From: Muribaculaceae bacterium
Lineage (GTDB): Bacteria; Bacteroidota; Bacteroidia; Bacteroidales; Muribaculaceae
Reading direction: 5' to 3'
NCBI GenBank assembly: GCA_910573745.1
Contig: CAJSYI010000006.1
Span: 1 to 64,000, forward strand
Length of the DNA: 64,000 nt
Part shown: one piece after another, positions 32,316 to 40,923 of the stretch
Layout of the letters: the number at the start of each line of letters is the position of its first letter
Position numbering within the stretch: position 1 is the first letter of the stretch
Program-made: the position numbers and the translations under genes
The notes under the pieces: model-generated
The model's input: the letters and a program-made list of their open reading frames with translations, nothing else
Told to the model about the DNA's origin: nothing
The model's database searches: none

Positions 32316-33161
32316 CTATTTGCGTTTTTGTCTGTGGTCCGGGAAAAGCTGGTTGAGGAGTTCGAGGCTCGCCGAGTTTTCCGTTGCCGTCCTGATGTCC
32401 GTTTCCATGTCCTCCGGGCGGTAGCTGAGCTGGTGGAGCCGTGCGCGCAGCAGGTACAGGTCGCCGTAGCGTGGAAACTCCTTTATCGCCTCGCGCAATG
32501 TCTCGGCGGCTTCTGGGAGTCTTCCTGTGTCTATCTCAAGTGAGGCTTTCACGCAATATCTGTCTGGGGTGGGGGCAAGGCTGAGGGCTGCTGCTGCCAT
32601 TTCCAAGGCTTTGCCGGGTTGGCCTTCTACGATTTCGCACTGCGCAAGGCCGTCGTATGCGGTTGCGTTCTTTTTGTCGTATGAAGCCAGCAATGTGAGG
32701 TCGTGGCGTGCTCCGGCGATGTCGCCGTTTCCGAGACGCAGAAGGCCACGCATCTTAAGCGGCATGGTGCGGGTTGAGTCTATTGCGAGAGCCGCATCCA
32801 GGTCTTTCATAGCTTCTGCTGTCTTTCCTGCGGATGCGTAGGTGAGGGCCCGGTTTGAGAGCACCACTGCCGATTTCGGGGCGATCGAGAGGCTTACGTC
32901 ATAACTTTCGAGAGCATCGTCGAATTTTCCGAGCATAGTCTGCACATATCCGAGATTAGACAGCAGAAGTGCGTTTCCGGGATTTGCCGGTTCGAGCCTC
33001 AGGGCTGTCTTCAGGTTTCTCTCCGCGTCTGCCCACCGCTCCGCCTTTATATAATGGTCTGCCGAATCGGCTCGCTCCACATAGGCGGGCGTGAATCCTT
33101 GGGCAAACGACTCTGTGGCGAAGCACAGGCTCGCTATGGTTATAATTGTCTTGAACGTCAT
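32316..33161 (-). CDS. Periplasmic TPR-repeat protein
   Basis: The 281-residue protein has a signal peptide (MTFKTIITIASLCFATESFA) and then about six tetratricopeptide repeats, for example PGNALLLSNLGYVQTMLGKF DDALESYDVSL and AVVLSNRALTYASAGKTAEA. TPR proteins act as scaffolds, so no reaction is expected. It lies 11 bases after the glycosyltransferase gene and is likely cotranscribed with it. Confidence 0.8.
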   Translation of the reverse strand: MTFKTIITIASLCFATESFAQGFTPAYVERADSADHYIKAERWADAERNLKTALRLEPANPGNALLLSNLGYVQTMLGKFDDALESYDVSLSIAPKSAVVLSNRALTYASAGKTAEAMKDLDAALAIDSTRTMPLKMRGLLRLGNGDIAGARHDLTLLASYDKKNATAYDGLAQCEIVEGQPGKALEMAAAALSLAPTPDRYCVKASLEIDTGRLPEAAETLREAIKEFPRYGDLYLLRARLHQLSYRPEDMETDIRTATENSASLELLNQLFPDHRQKRK

Positions 33162-33172
33162 ATCCTTTTTTG

Positions 33173-34303
33173 CTATCTTGAAGGCTTGGTGGTCTGCATT
33201 TTCAGGAACTTCCGCATGAACTCGCGTCCATATATCAATATGAACATATGCCAGAAACGCCCCTCATAAAAAGCCTCGAAGCTTATGCGGTGGGTCTTGG
33301 GAAGCATATGCAACGGGAATCGGTTGCGGCACCGATGCAGAAAAGGATGTTTCCGTTGGGAGTGGAACCATTCTTTCAGTTCGTTCAGAGGCATGCCGGA
33401 AAGGAAGAAGTTCTTGACGAAAGCGCGGACTATGTCGATTGCATAGCGCATGGCATATTCGCGGTCGCGGTCGCTGAAACCGTCCTCTACAATCATCCTG
33501 TCCATCTCCTCTGCGGTTTTGAGGGCACGCTCTATCATGTCGGGAGCCGGCCTGTGGGAGCGCGAGGCGGGATTTGTGCGGTAGTGATAGACTATTTCGG
33601 GTATTACGCCTGCAGAATGTCCGTGTATGAGGCATTTGTAGCAGAACAGGTAATCCTCGCTGACTGTGTGTGGCCTCTCTTCAAAACGGATGGATGCTTC
33701 GTTGACAAGACTGAGTCGGAAAATGGCCGAACATGCGGATCCACCGAAGTTCATGTCCTGGTCATTGTCCCTGACGGGATAGGCGAAAGTGCAGAGTGCC
33801 ATTTGGCGCAATTCGTCAGGTTCGTAGAAAACCACCCGTTTGTCTGAAAAAGGAGGCACTTTCCATGGTTCTGGATTTGAATCCGTGAAGTCTGCCATGG
33901 CTCCGCGCGCTATGTCGAGATTCTCTTTTGCGGCAAATCCGTAGAGGTTTTGGAAAGCATCCGGCGGCATAAGGTCGTCGGAGTCCATGAAACCGAGGTA
34001 TTCGCCGCGGGCAGCATCGATGCCACGGTTGCGTGCTATCCCCGGGCCGCCGTTATTCTCCATCGCCATCACCCGGACACGGCTGTCCTTGGCGGCGTAG
34101 CCTCGTGCCACGTCGAGCGAACCGTCGGTGGAGACGTCGTCCACGATTATAAGCTCCAGGTCGCGCAGGGTCTGCCCCAACACGCTTTCTATGGCGGGGG
34201 CGAGGTATGCGCCGGCGTTGTAGACCGGCATTATGACGCTTATCTTTACCAATTGAGATAAGTAGGTGTTAATTGGTTTTTCAGGAACTTGACGATTCCA
34301 CAC
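33173..34303 (-). CDS. Family 2 glycosyltransferase
   Basis: The protein of up to 376 residues has a GT-A fold starting VKISVIMPVYNAGAYLAPAI, with IIVDDVSTDGSLDVARG and the DxD motif FMDSDDLMPPDAF. The C-terminal 120 residues are helical and basic, without a membrane segment. The longest frame uses a GTG that overlaps the bcp stop codon by one base. An alternative TTG at VKISV, about 18 codons in, would be closer to family length. The donor and acceptor are unknown; surface polysaccharide synthesis is the usual role. Confidence 0.85.
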   Translation of the reverse strand: MWNRQVPEKPINTYLSQLVKISVIMPVYNAGAYLAPAIESVLGQTLRDLELIIVDDVSTDGSLDVARGYAAKDSRVRVMAMENNGGPGIARNRGIDAARGEYLGFMDSDDLMPPDAFQNLYGFAAKENLDIARGAMADFTDSNPEPWKVPPFSDKRVVFYEPDELRQMALCTFAYPVRDNDQDMNFGGSACSAIFRLSLVNEASIRFEERPHTVSEDYLFCYKCLIHGHSAGVIPEIVYHYRTNPASRSHRPAPDMIERALKTAEEMDRMIVEDGFSDRDREYAMRYAIDIVRAFVKNFFLSGMPLNELKEWFHSQRKHPFLHRCRNRFPLHMLPKTHRISFEAFYEGRFWHMFILIYGREFMRKFLKMQTTKPSR

Positions 34304-34752
34304 TATATAAGCTGCTCCAGCTGCCCGGACGCATCTTTTGTATTGACTTTGTTGATTATGTGGGTTACCTCGTGGTTTTCGTCAAGAACAAAAGTAGTGC
34401 GCACGATGCCCATGTATTCGCGCCCTGCCATCTTCTTCATTTGCCAGACTCCTGCCTCTTCACATAATCTGTGGTCAGTGTCGGCTATCAGGATGAAGGG
34501 CAACTGGTGCCTGGCTGCGAACTTCTGATGGCTTGCCGCACTGTCTTTGCTGACCCCGATCACGACATAGCCTTTGCCTGTCCATGATTCGTAACCGTCT
34601 CGGAGGCTGCACGCCTCGGCAGTGCAACCGGGGGTGTTGTCTTTCGGATAGAAATATACGATGAAGCGTTTTCCTGGAAAGTCGGAAAGTTTCACGTCTC
34701 TGCCCTCGGAATCGGTTCCGAGCACGTCGGGGAATATGTCGCCTATATTCAT
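34303..34752 (-). CDS. bcp: Bcp-type thioredoxin-dependent peroxiredoxin
   Basis: This small thiol peroxidase reduces hydroperoxides. The 149-residue protein carries the motif KDNTPGCTAEACSLRD with peroxidatic Cys43 and, five residues on, resolving Cys48 in the Bcp arrangement. The C-terminal sequence ADTDHRLCEEAGVWQ and REYMGIVRTTFVLDENHEV is typical. Length is normal. The following glycosyltransferase gene overlaps its stop. Confidence 0.94.
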   Translation of the reverse strand: MNIGDIFPDVLGTDSEGRDVKLSDFPGKRFIVYFYPKDNTPGCTAEACSLRDGYESWTGKGYVVIGVSKDSAASHQKFAARHQLPFILIADTDHRLCEEAGVWQMKKMAGREYMGIVRTTFVLDENHEVTHIINKVNTKDASGQLEQLI

Positions 34753-34816
34753 TTTATCTTTATGGTTTTTATTTATTAATGTGTATGGCTGCGACTTGTT
34801 GCAGCCGTTTTTATTA

Positions 34817-35668
34817 TCAATGCGATTGGCCGTTCACGTCGGCTGCGTTATGATGAAGCCCTGTCTGTCGAAGTTTCTCGAAGGCCTGCCTGCGTCCTTC
34901 GTCCACCTTTTCAGGCCAATGTGCGTCGCTGTTGACCGCTATCGGCATTTCCGCGTCTTTCAGCTTCTGCCACCATCGGTCATGCGGGAAGAAACGGCCT
35001 TTGTCGTTGATGTATTTTGTATTTATTTCCACCACCACGCCTGCTGTCTTGGCATGGCTCGCCACATCGTCGATAAGGGCTTCATACCAAGGCTGGTTCT
35101 CGATTTCAGGGTCGGCTACAGATGCGTTTTGTGCAATCTTGTCGAAATGCCCGAGCATATCGAAGCCTCCGCGTTCGAGCATAGTCAGGACTTGTTCGAA
35201 ATATTTCTCAACGACATAACGGAGATCGCCGCCAAAGGCATCCTTGAGATAACGCAGAAACCTGTCCGCGCTTCCGTCGCAGTCCACAGAGATGCCATCC
35301 TGGTTAGGGACGAAATGCACCGACCCGATGCGGTAGTCGAGCGGCATACGCTGGAACATGTCTATATGCGGTCCGAAGTCAACTGAGATGAAGTCTATCT
35401 CCATGGCTGCATAAAGCTGCGGCAGTTCAACAGGCAATGATTTGAGGCGGTTGACTTCATCAAGATATGCATTGACGTTTTCATGGCTCATATTGGCTCC
35501 GGATTCGACGCAGATAGGTGAGTGAGGCGAGAATCCATAATGGAGCATACCGCAATCGGAGGCGGCGCGGGCCATCGTCTCCATCGGCGCGTGTCCGTCG
35601 CAGAACTGCGTGTGTGAATGCAGGTTGTAGCGGTCGGTCGCCGCAGTGATTTCAGTTATCAGACTCAT
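34817..35668 (-). CDS. PHP-domain phosphatase, histidinol-phosphatase-like
   Basis: The 283-residue protein has the PHP metal-site motif LHSHTQFCDGHAPMETMARA (His17, His19), then GFSPHSP and the later ligands MEIDFISVD, GSVHFV and VNSDAHWPEK. Family members hydrolyse histidinol phosphate or related phosphate esters with two or three metal ions. No other his gene is nearby, so histidine synthesis is only one possibility. It ends up 4 bases from the cstA stop. Confidence 0.83.
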   Translation of the reverse strand: MSLITEITAATDRYNLHSHTQFCDGHAPMETMARAASDCGMLHYGFSPHSPICVESGANMSHENVNAYLDEVNRLKSLPVELPQLYAAMEIDFISVDFGPHIDMFQRMPLDYRIGSVHFVPNQDGISVDCDGSADRFLRYLKDAFGGDLRYVVEKYFEQVLTMLERGGFDMLGHFDKIAQNASVADPEIENQPWYEALIDDVASHAKTAGVVVEINTKYINDKGRFFPHDRWWQKLKDAEMPIAVNSDAHWPEKVDEGRRQAFEKLRQTGLHHNAADVNGQSH

Positions 35669-35671
35669 GGT

Positions 35672-37132
35672 TCAGGCTGGTTTTAATGTGGATTTGCGGA
35701 GGCGGAGGAAGCGGGCGAAGAGGAGGAGCATCACTGCGGCGGCAAGCAGCCCGATGCAGAGAGATACTTCGTGGCCTATCTTAAATCCCCACAGCTTGTC
35801 GGTCAGTGCGCCGAATCCTTCTGGTGCGAAGAAGATGTATGTAACGGTTACGCATGTCATAAAAAGAGCCGGTATAAGCGTAATGATGTAAGGTTTGGCC
35901 TCTTTGGCAAGATAGACCGTTATCGTCCAAAGAGTGAATACTGAAAGCACTTGGTTGCACCATGCGAAATAACGCCATAGAGCGTCATAAGGGAGAAGCA
36001 TGATAAGGAAGCAGAGGCCGAAAATCGGCAATGAGACGGCCAGGCGTTTCGCAATCTTTCTCTGTTTTATGCCCATGAAGTCGGCGGCAATCAGGCGAGC
36101 CGAGCGCAAAGCCGTGTCTCCGGATGTGATGGGGGCGGCTATCACGCCGAGGATTGCGAGGATGCCGCCGAGCGTGCCGAGCCATGAGCGCGAAAGCTGG
36201 TCTACGAGCAGAGCGGGCGAACCGTTGCCGAGGAAATCCTGAAGCCCGTCGTAGCCTCCTGTGAACGTGATTGCGGCAGCTGCCCATATCAAGGCTACGA
36301 TCCCTTCGGCCACCATCGCTCCGTAGAACACAGGGCGAGCGTGTTTCTCGTTCTTGAGGCAACGCGCCATCATCGGGCTTTGCGTGGCGTGGAAGCCGGA
36401 AATCGCTCCGCAGGCTATTGAGACGAACATCATCGGGAATATCGGGTTGGCCTCAGGGTCGGCCTTGTGGTTGTAGAACTGATGCCAGATTTCCGGCACT
36501 GCATCGGAATGCACGAAAAGCATGGCCATTATTCCGAGTGCCATGAAAAGCAATGCCACTCCGAAAAGCGGATAGAGCTTGCCTATCAGCTTGTCCACTG
36601 GCAGAAGGGTGGCGGCCATGTAATAGACGAAAATCACGACAATCCAGAAAAGCCGGTCGAGGCTCTGCGGAGTCAACATCGCGAGAAGGTCGGCGGGATT
36701 GTAGACGAACACCGCGCCGACGAGAATCATGAGCAGCAGCGCGAACACACGCATGACGTTCTTGACCTTGCTGCCCAACTGGTTTCCGACGATTTCCGGA
36801 AGCGATGCGCCGTTTTCACGCAGAGAAAGCATTCCGGAAAGGTAGTCGTGGACAGCACCGGCGAATATGGTTCCGAACACTATCCAAAGAAACGCCGCCG
36901 GGCCGTACATCACGCCCATTATCGCACCGAAGATAGGGCCGAGTCCCGCTATGTTGAGGAACTGGATGAGAAAAATCTTCCAAGTCGGCAAAGCCACATA
37001 GTCCACGCCGTCGGCCATCGTATGCACGGGGGTGGTGCGTTTCGGGTCGGCACCGAACACATTGCTCACGAACTTTCCGTAAGTGAAATAGCCGATTATC
37101 AATATCGCCAGAGCGATTACGAACGAAATCAT
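35672..37132 (-). CDS. CstA-type peptide/pyruvate transporter (carbon starvation protein A)
   Basis: The 486-residue protein has about 12-13 membrane helices and starts MISFVIALAILIIGYFTYGK. Family signatures include TMADGVDYVALPTWKIFLIQ, LNIAGLGPIFGAIMGVMYGP and SGFHATQSPMMARCLKNEKH. It is the short CstA form (about 480 residues, against about 700 in E. coli CstA). CstA proteins import peptides or pyruvate during starvation; the substrate here is unknown. Confidence 0.9.
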   Translation of the reverse strand: MISFVIALAILIIGYFTYGKFVSNVFGADPKRTTPVHTMADGVDYVALPTWKIFLIQFLNIAGLGPIFGAIMGVMYGPAAFLWIVFGTIFAGAVHDYLSGMLSLRENGASLPEIVGNQLGSKVKNVMRVFALLLMILVGAVFVYNPADLLAMLTPQSLDRLFWIVVIFVYYMAATLLPVDKLIGKLYPLFGVALLFMALGIMAMLFVHSDAVPEIWHQFYNHKADPEANPIFPMMFVSIACGAISGFHATQSPMMARCLKNEKHARPVFYGAMVAEGIVALIWAAAAITFTGGYDGLQDFLGNGSPALLVDQLSRSWLGTLGGILAILGVIAAPITSGDTALRSARLIAADFMGIKQRKIAKRLAVSLPIFGLCFLIMLLPYDALWRYFAWCNQVLSVFTLWTITVYLAKEAKPYIITLIPALFMTCVTVTYIFFAPEGFGALTDKLWGFKIGHEVSLCIGLLAAAVMLLLFARFLRLRKSTLKPA

Positions 37133-37191
37133 ATTGATTCAGGATTTTTGATGTTGGTTCTGTATTGTTGCATCTGCATTCAGTGAAGACA

Positions 37192-38625
37192 TTACCTTGC
37201 TTCGGCGCGGAAGACATCGCTTCTCAGTCTGCGCAGTCGGCCGAGGTCGGTCTCAAGGGCTTTTTCTGCCTGTATGATCTGTGAGGCGAGGCGTTCGGAT
37301 GGATTGTCTGCGTAGTCGCGGCGCAACTTCTTCAATGCCTTCTCATCATGGTCGTATTTCTTTTTCGCCTCCAGATACCTTTTCATTGCCTCCCGTCCGG
37401 CTTCGGTCTTGAAATCATCGAGCGAGGTGCAGACGCGACCTTTCCCCATCGGGAAACGGAAGTCTGCCTTCTTTACTTTGGCATTAGGGTCGATTTCTGC
37501 AAGCGCGGCGCGGATTTCCGAAAAGTCCTCATTGCCTTGAGTGTCGGCTATGCGGTCGATGCGTGCCAAAGCCATCACATCGTCTTCATCGGGATTGCAG
37601 TTCTTGCGCAGGTCGTTGGTCTTGAAGACGTAGACTGTTACTTTGCCGTCGAGGCGGTTGCGGTCTGTGGCCCACCATCCCACACCGTTGAGTTCATCTA
37701 TGGCAAGCATAAAGTCGTCATACGGGGAATTATACGGCATGCCCATATTCTGAGGCTGGAGATATTCGCCAGTGGCGGCGTCGCGAGAGGCCACGAAAAT
37801 GTCGTAGCCTCCTATCGATTCCGGGCCGTCGTTGGCGAAATAGAGCGTCAGCCCGTCGGCCATCATGAACGGATAGTCTGAATCTCCTTCGAGAAGTCCG
37901 TCGCCCGTGAGCATCGGTTTGTGCCAAGTGCCGTCGGTAAGTCTTATCGACTCATAGATTCGTTGCGTGCCGATTGTGTCAGGTTCGGCCCACATTGCGA
38001 AATCGCCCGCCTCGTTGAAGAATGCCATTGAGGCCGGTTGTCGGCTTTCTTCTGCGGGAATGGCCTCCGGGTCGGCAAGCCTTCCGGCAGAGGCCGGAAG
38101 CCGGTAAGCCTTGTGGAAGTCTTCGAAATCGACAGCTATGCTGTCAATCACTGCAATCTTCTCTACGCGGTCGAGGAAGCCTTCAGCTGCGGATATGCGG
38201 TTCTCCTCCTCTTCCGCCTCAGGGGCTATGGGCTTTTTTGCTCGGTTCTTCATTTGGCGGTACTTGGCGTAAAGTTCCGAGGCCATCGGGAAGTCATAGT
38301 CAAGATAGGCGAGCCGTCCGAGATAACGGTAGGCATCGGCCACGCCTTTGGCCTTGGCGGTGTCGAAGCGTTTTCTTGCTCCGGCGTAATCGCCGAGTTC
38401 AAAACGGCATTCGCCCAGGAGCTGGTTGAGCATTCCAGCCTGGCTGCTTTTCGGAGCTCGGTCGAGTTCGGCAGTCAGAATCTGCTCGGCGGCTTCGAAG
38501 TCTGCGCCGTCCATAAGCTCACGCGCATCAGACACCACATCTGCCGAAGTGCCGAAAGCCGAAAACAAAGCCATTGTGGCGGCAATGGTCTTCTTAATCC
38601 GTGAAAAAGAGGTTTTGGTTTTCAT
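37192..38625 (-). CDS. Exported TPR and PD40-type beta-propeller protein
   Basis: The protein of 477 residues (start at 38625, three codons inside the longest frame) has a signal-peptide-like N-terminus MKTKTSFSRIKKTIAATMAL. TPR-like repeats run to about 150 (ADFEAAEQILTAELDRAPKS). A WD40/PD40-type region follows (LTDGTWHKPMLTGDGLLEGD, MMADGLTLYFANDGPESIGG YDIFVASRD). A helical Lys/Arg-rich C-terminus closes it. Proteins of this layout in Bacteroidetes are outer-membrane associated and sometimes have an OmpA tail; this one does not. A -7-like TAACTTTG on the minus strand at 38639-38632 would give an almost leaderless mRNA. Confidence 0.72.
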   Translation of the reverse strand: MKTKTSFSRIKKTIAATMALFSAFGTSADVVSDARELMDGADFEAAEQILTAELDRAPKSSQAGMLNQLLGECRFELGDYAGARKRFDTAKAKGVADAYRYLGRLAYLDYDFPMASELYAKYRQMKNRAKKPIAPEAEEEENRISAAEGFLDRVEKIAVIDSIAVDFEDFHKAYRLPASAGRLADPEAIPAEESRQPASMAFFNEAGDFAMWAEPDTIGTQRIYESIRLTDGTWHKPMLTGDGLLEGDSDYPFMMADGLTLYFANDGPESIGGYDIFVASRDAATGEYLQPQNMGMPYNSPYDDFMLAIDELNGVGWWATDRNRLDGKVTVYVFKTNDLRKNCNPDEDDVMALARIDRIADTQGNEDFSEIRAALAEIDPNAKVKKADFRFPMGKGRVCTSLDDFKTEAGREAMKRYLEAKKKYDHDEKALKKLRRDYADNPSERLASQIIQAEKALETDLGRLRRLRSDVFRAEAR

Positions 38626-38634
38626 CAACCGCAA

Positions 38635-38845
38635 AGTTAGTCAAAACATTCCTATTGTCATAAAAAACACCCATAAATTATCGTAAAATGCCTCCGGAAA
38701 AACTACTGTATGGATGAACTGATGCCTAATGCCAGTTGATGGCTGCTTGCAAAATGCAGAGTACGAAAAATATGGCTTGAATCCAGATTTGGCAAGGTTC
38801 GGTCTGCACACAATGTGGATTTGTGTGCATTTTTCGGGCCGGAAT
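38635..38845. other. Intergenic stretch upstream of the etf operon
   Basis: The gap between the TPR/PD40 gene and etfB (38626-38996) contains no convincing ORF or RNA. The left two thirds is AT-rich and unremarkable; the promoter and a palindrome of the etf operon take up the right part. Confidence 0.5.
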
Positions 38846-38877
38846 TTCGTCAGTTGTGGGAAAAGTGTTACCTTTGC
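38846..38877 (+). promoter_or_regulatory. Promoter of the etfB-etfA-acyl-CoA dehydrogenase operon
   Basis: TTTC (38846-38849), a 20-nt spacer and TACCTTTG (38870-38877) fit the consensus with one deviation at -33. The mRNA would start near 38884 and have a leader of about 110 bases. Confidence 0.65.
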
Positions 38878-38914
38878 AGTCGGCTTGATTCCGAACCGCA
38901 GGTCCGGAACGTTA

Positions 38915-38934
38915 CGGCTTGTCCGGACAAGCCG
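38915..38934. repeat. 20-bp perfect palindrome in the etf leader
   Basis: cggcttgtccggacaagccg is its own reverse complement. It lies about 30 bases inside the predicted leader and 62 bases before the etfB start. It could be an operator downstream of the promoter or a hairpin in the mRNA. Confidence 0.5.
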
Positions 38935-38996
38935 CCTCAAAGGATTGAGGCCCATTGATATAGACAATATAAATTAACAACATAAACTTCACAGTT

Positions 38997-39866
38997 ATGA
39001 GTTTGAATATCATTGTGCTTGCAAAGCAAGTGCCTGATACCCGAAACGTAGGCAAGGATGCCATGAAGGAGGACGGTACAATCAACCGTGCCGTCTTGCC
39101 GGCAATCTTCAACCCGGAAGACCTCAACGCTCTCGAGCAGGCCCTTAAGCTGAAGGAAATGTATCCCGGCTCGAAGGTTACGCTTCTTACCATGGGACCC
39201 GGCCGTGCTGCGGAAATAGTGCGCGAAGGTCTCTATCGTGGGGCAGACGGCGGCATCGTGCTTTCCGACCGTGCCTTCGCCGGTTCCGACACGCTTGCCA
39301 CTTCCTATGCCCTGAGTGCTGCGGTGCGCAAGATTGGCGATTTCGACATCATCGTGGGCGGACGCCAGGCCATCGACGGCGATACGGCACAGGTAGGCCC
39401 GCAGATAGCTGAAAAGCTCAACCTCCCGCAGGTTACATATGCAGAAGAAATCATAAGCGCAGAAGACGGCAAAGTGGTGGTGAAGCGCCGCATCGAAAGC
39501 GGTGTGGAGACTGTGAAGGCTCCGATGCCCCTCGTGGTTACGGTCAACGGTTCTGCCGCTCCGTGCCGTCCGCGCAATGCAAAGGCTCTCCAGAAATACA
39601 AGTACGCAGCCGCTCCTTCGGAAGTCGCTGCCGACGAGTCCCGCAAGGAGTTCATCTCCAAGCGTCCTTATCTCGGCATCGGCGAATGGAGCGCGATGGA
39701 TGTGGAGGCCGACCTCTCGCAGTGCGGTCTTGCCGGTTCTCCCACCAAAGTGAAAGCCATCGAGAATGTGGTCTTCACCGCGAAGGAGGCACGCAATATA
39801 GAGAACAACGACGTTGAGCTTGAAGGGCTCATCAAAGAGCTCATAGCCAACCATACCATCGGCTGA
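38997..39866 (+). CDS. etfB: Electron transfer flavoprotein, beta subunit
   Basis: EtfB with EtfA carries electrons from acyl-CoA dehydrogenases to the quinone pool or takes part in bifurcation. The 289-residue protein has the family start MSLNIIVLAKQVPDTRNVGK, the AMP-binding signature region GGRQAIDGDTAQVGPQIAEK LNLPQVTYAEE near 120-150 and the EtfB end KVKAIENVVFTAKEARNIEN. It is longer than E. coli-type FixA by a C-terminal recognition loop and helix. etfA follows after 25 bases. Confidence 0.95.
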   Translation: MSLNIIVLAKQVPDTRNVGKDAMKEDGTINRAVLPAIFNPEDLNALEQALKLKEMYPGSKVTLLTMGPGRAAEIVREGLYRGADGGIVLSDRAFAGSDTLATSYALSAAVRKIGDFDIIVGGRQAIDGDTAQVGPQIAEKLNLPQVTYAEEIISAEDGKVVVKRRIESGVETVKAPMPLVVTVNGSAAPCRPRNAKALQKYKYAAAPSEVAADESRKEFISKRPYLGIGEWSAMDVEADLSQCGLAGSPTKVKAIENVVFTAKEARNIENNDVELEGLIKELIANHTIG

Positions 39867-39891
39867 TACCAATCATAATAACTTCAGAACA

Positions 39892-40920
39892 ATGGCAAAT
39901 CAGAACAACCTCATAGTTTATTGCGAATTCGAAGACGGTAAGGTGGCCGATGTGAGCCTTGAGCTTCTGACCAAAGGCCGGCAGCTTGCCGACAAGCTCG
40001 GTGTGAAGCTCGAAGCCGTAGTGGCCGGCGACGACCTCAAGGACATAGAGAAGCAGATTTTCCCTTATGGCGTGGACACGATCTATAAGGCCGAGGACAA
40101 GCGTCTCTATCCCTACACTTCGCTTCCCCATTCGTCGCTCCTCATCAACCTATTCCGCGAAATCAAGCCGCAGATTGCATTCATGGGCGCGACTTCAATC
40201 GGCCGCGACCTCGGCCCGCGTGTCAGCTCCTGCCTGCACAGCGGCCTGACGGCAGACTGCACGAGCCTTGAAATCGGCGACCACACCGACCCGAAGACAG
40301 GGGAGGAATACAAGAACCTTCTCTATCAGATACGTCCGGCTTTCGGAGGCAACATTGTGGCCACTATCGTCAACCCGGAATGCCGTCCGCAGATGGCCAC
40401 GGTGCGCGAAGGGGTCATGAAGCGTGAGGTGCGCGACAGCAATTATAAAGGAGAAGTGGTCAACCTCGACGTGAACAAATATGTGAATCCTGAGGATTTC
40501 TGCGTGGAGATCATAGACCGCCATGTGGAGAAGTCGAAGGTCAACCTCAAGGGTTCCCCGATTATCGTGGCCGGTGGCTACGGTGTAGGAAGCAAGGAGA
40601 ATTTCGACCTCCTTTATCAGCTTGCCGAGACGCTCGGGGCGGAAGTTGGCGCAAGCCGCGCCGCAGTCGATGCCGGATGGGCCGACCATGACCGACAGAT
40701 AGGGCAGACCGGCGTGACGGTGCGTCCGAAGCTTTACATCGCATGCGGCATCTCCGGCCAGATCCAGCATATCGCCGGTATGCAGGAAAGCTCGATCATC
40801 ATTTCTGTCAACTCCGACCCCAACGCTCCGATCAACGCCATCGCCGACTATGTGATTACCGGCAAGATCGAAGACGTGCTTCCCAAACTCATCAAGTATT
40901 ACAAAAAGAACTCAAAGTAA
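39892..40920 (+). CDS. etfA: Electron transfer flavoprotein, alpha subunit
   Basis: The 342-residue FAD-binding subunit starts MANQNNLIVYCEFEDGKVAD. Its C-terminal FAD domain contains SPIIVAGGYGVGSKENFDLL, GAEVGASRAAVDAGWADHDR QIGQTGVTVRPKLYIACGIS GQIQHIAGM, and ends SVNSDPNAPINAIADYVITG. All FAD-contact motifs look intact. It is followed by the dehydrogenase gene after only three bases. Confidence 0.95.
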   Translation: MANQNNLIVYCEFEDGKVADVSLELLTKGRQLADKLGVKLEAVVAGDDLKDIEKQIFPYGVDTIYKAEDKRLYPYTSLPHSSLLINLFREIKPQIAFMGATSIGRDLGPRVSSCLHSGLTADCTSLEIGDHTDPKTGEEYKNLLYQIRPAFGGNIVATIVNPECRPQMATVREGVMKREVRDSNYKGEVVNLDVNKYVNPEDFCVEIIDRHVEKSKVNLKGSPIIVAGGYGVGSKENFDLLYQLAETLGAEVGASRAAVDAGWADHDRQIGQTGVTVRPKLYIACGISGQIQHIAGMQESSIIISVNSDPNAPINAIADYVITGKIEDVLPKLIKYYKKNSK

Positions 40921-40923
40921 GCC

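Noticed and set aside
36467..37186. 239-codon plus-strand frame, His- and Glu-rich
   Set aside because: Antisense to the membrane helices of cstA; its composition is what hydrophobic codons give on the opposite strand.
38937..39872. 311-codon minus-strand open frame
   Set aside because: It is antisense to etfB, which has all family motifs; the open frame is a codon-bias shadow.
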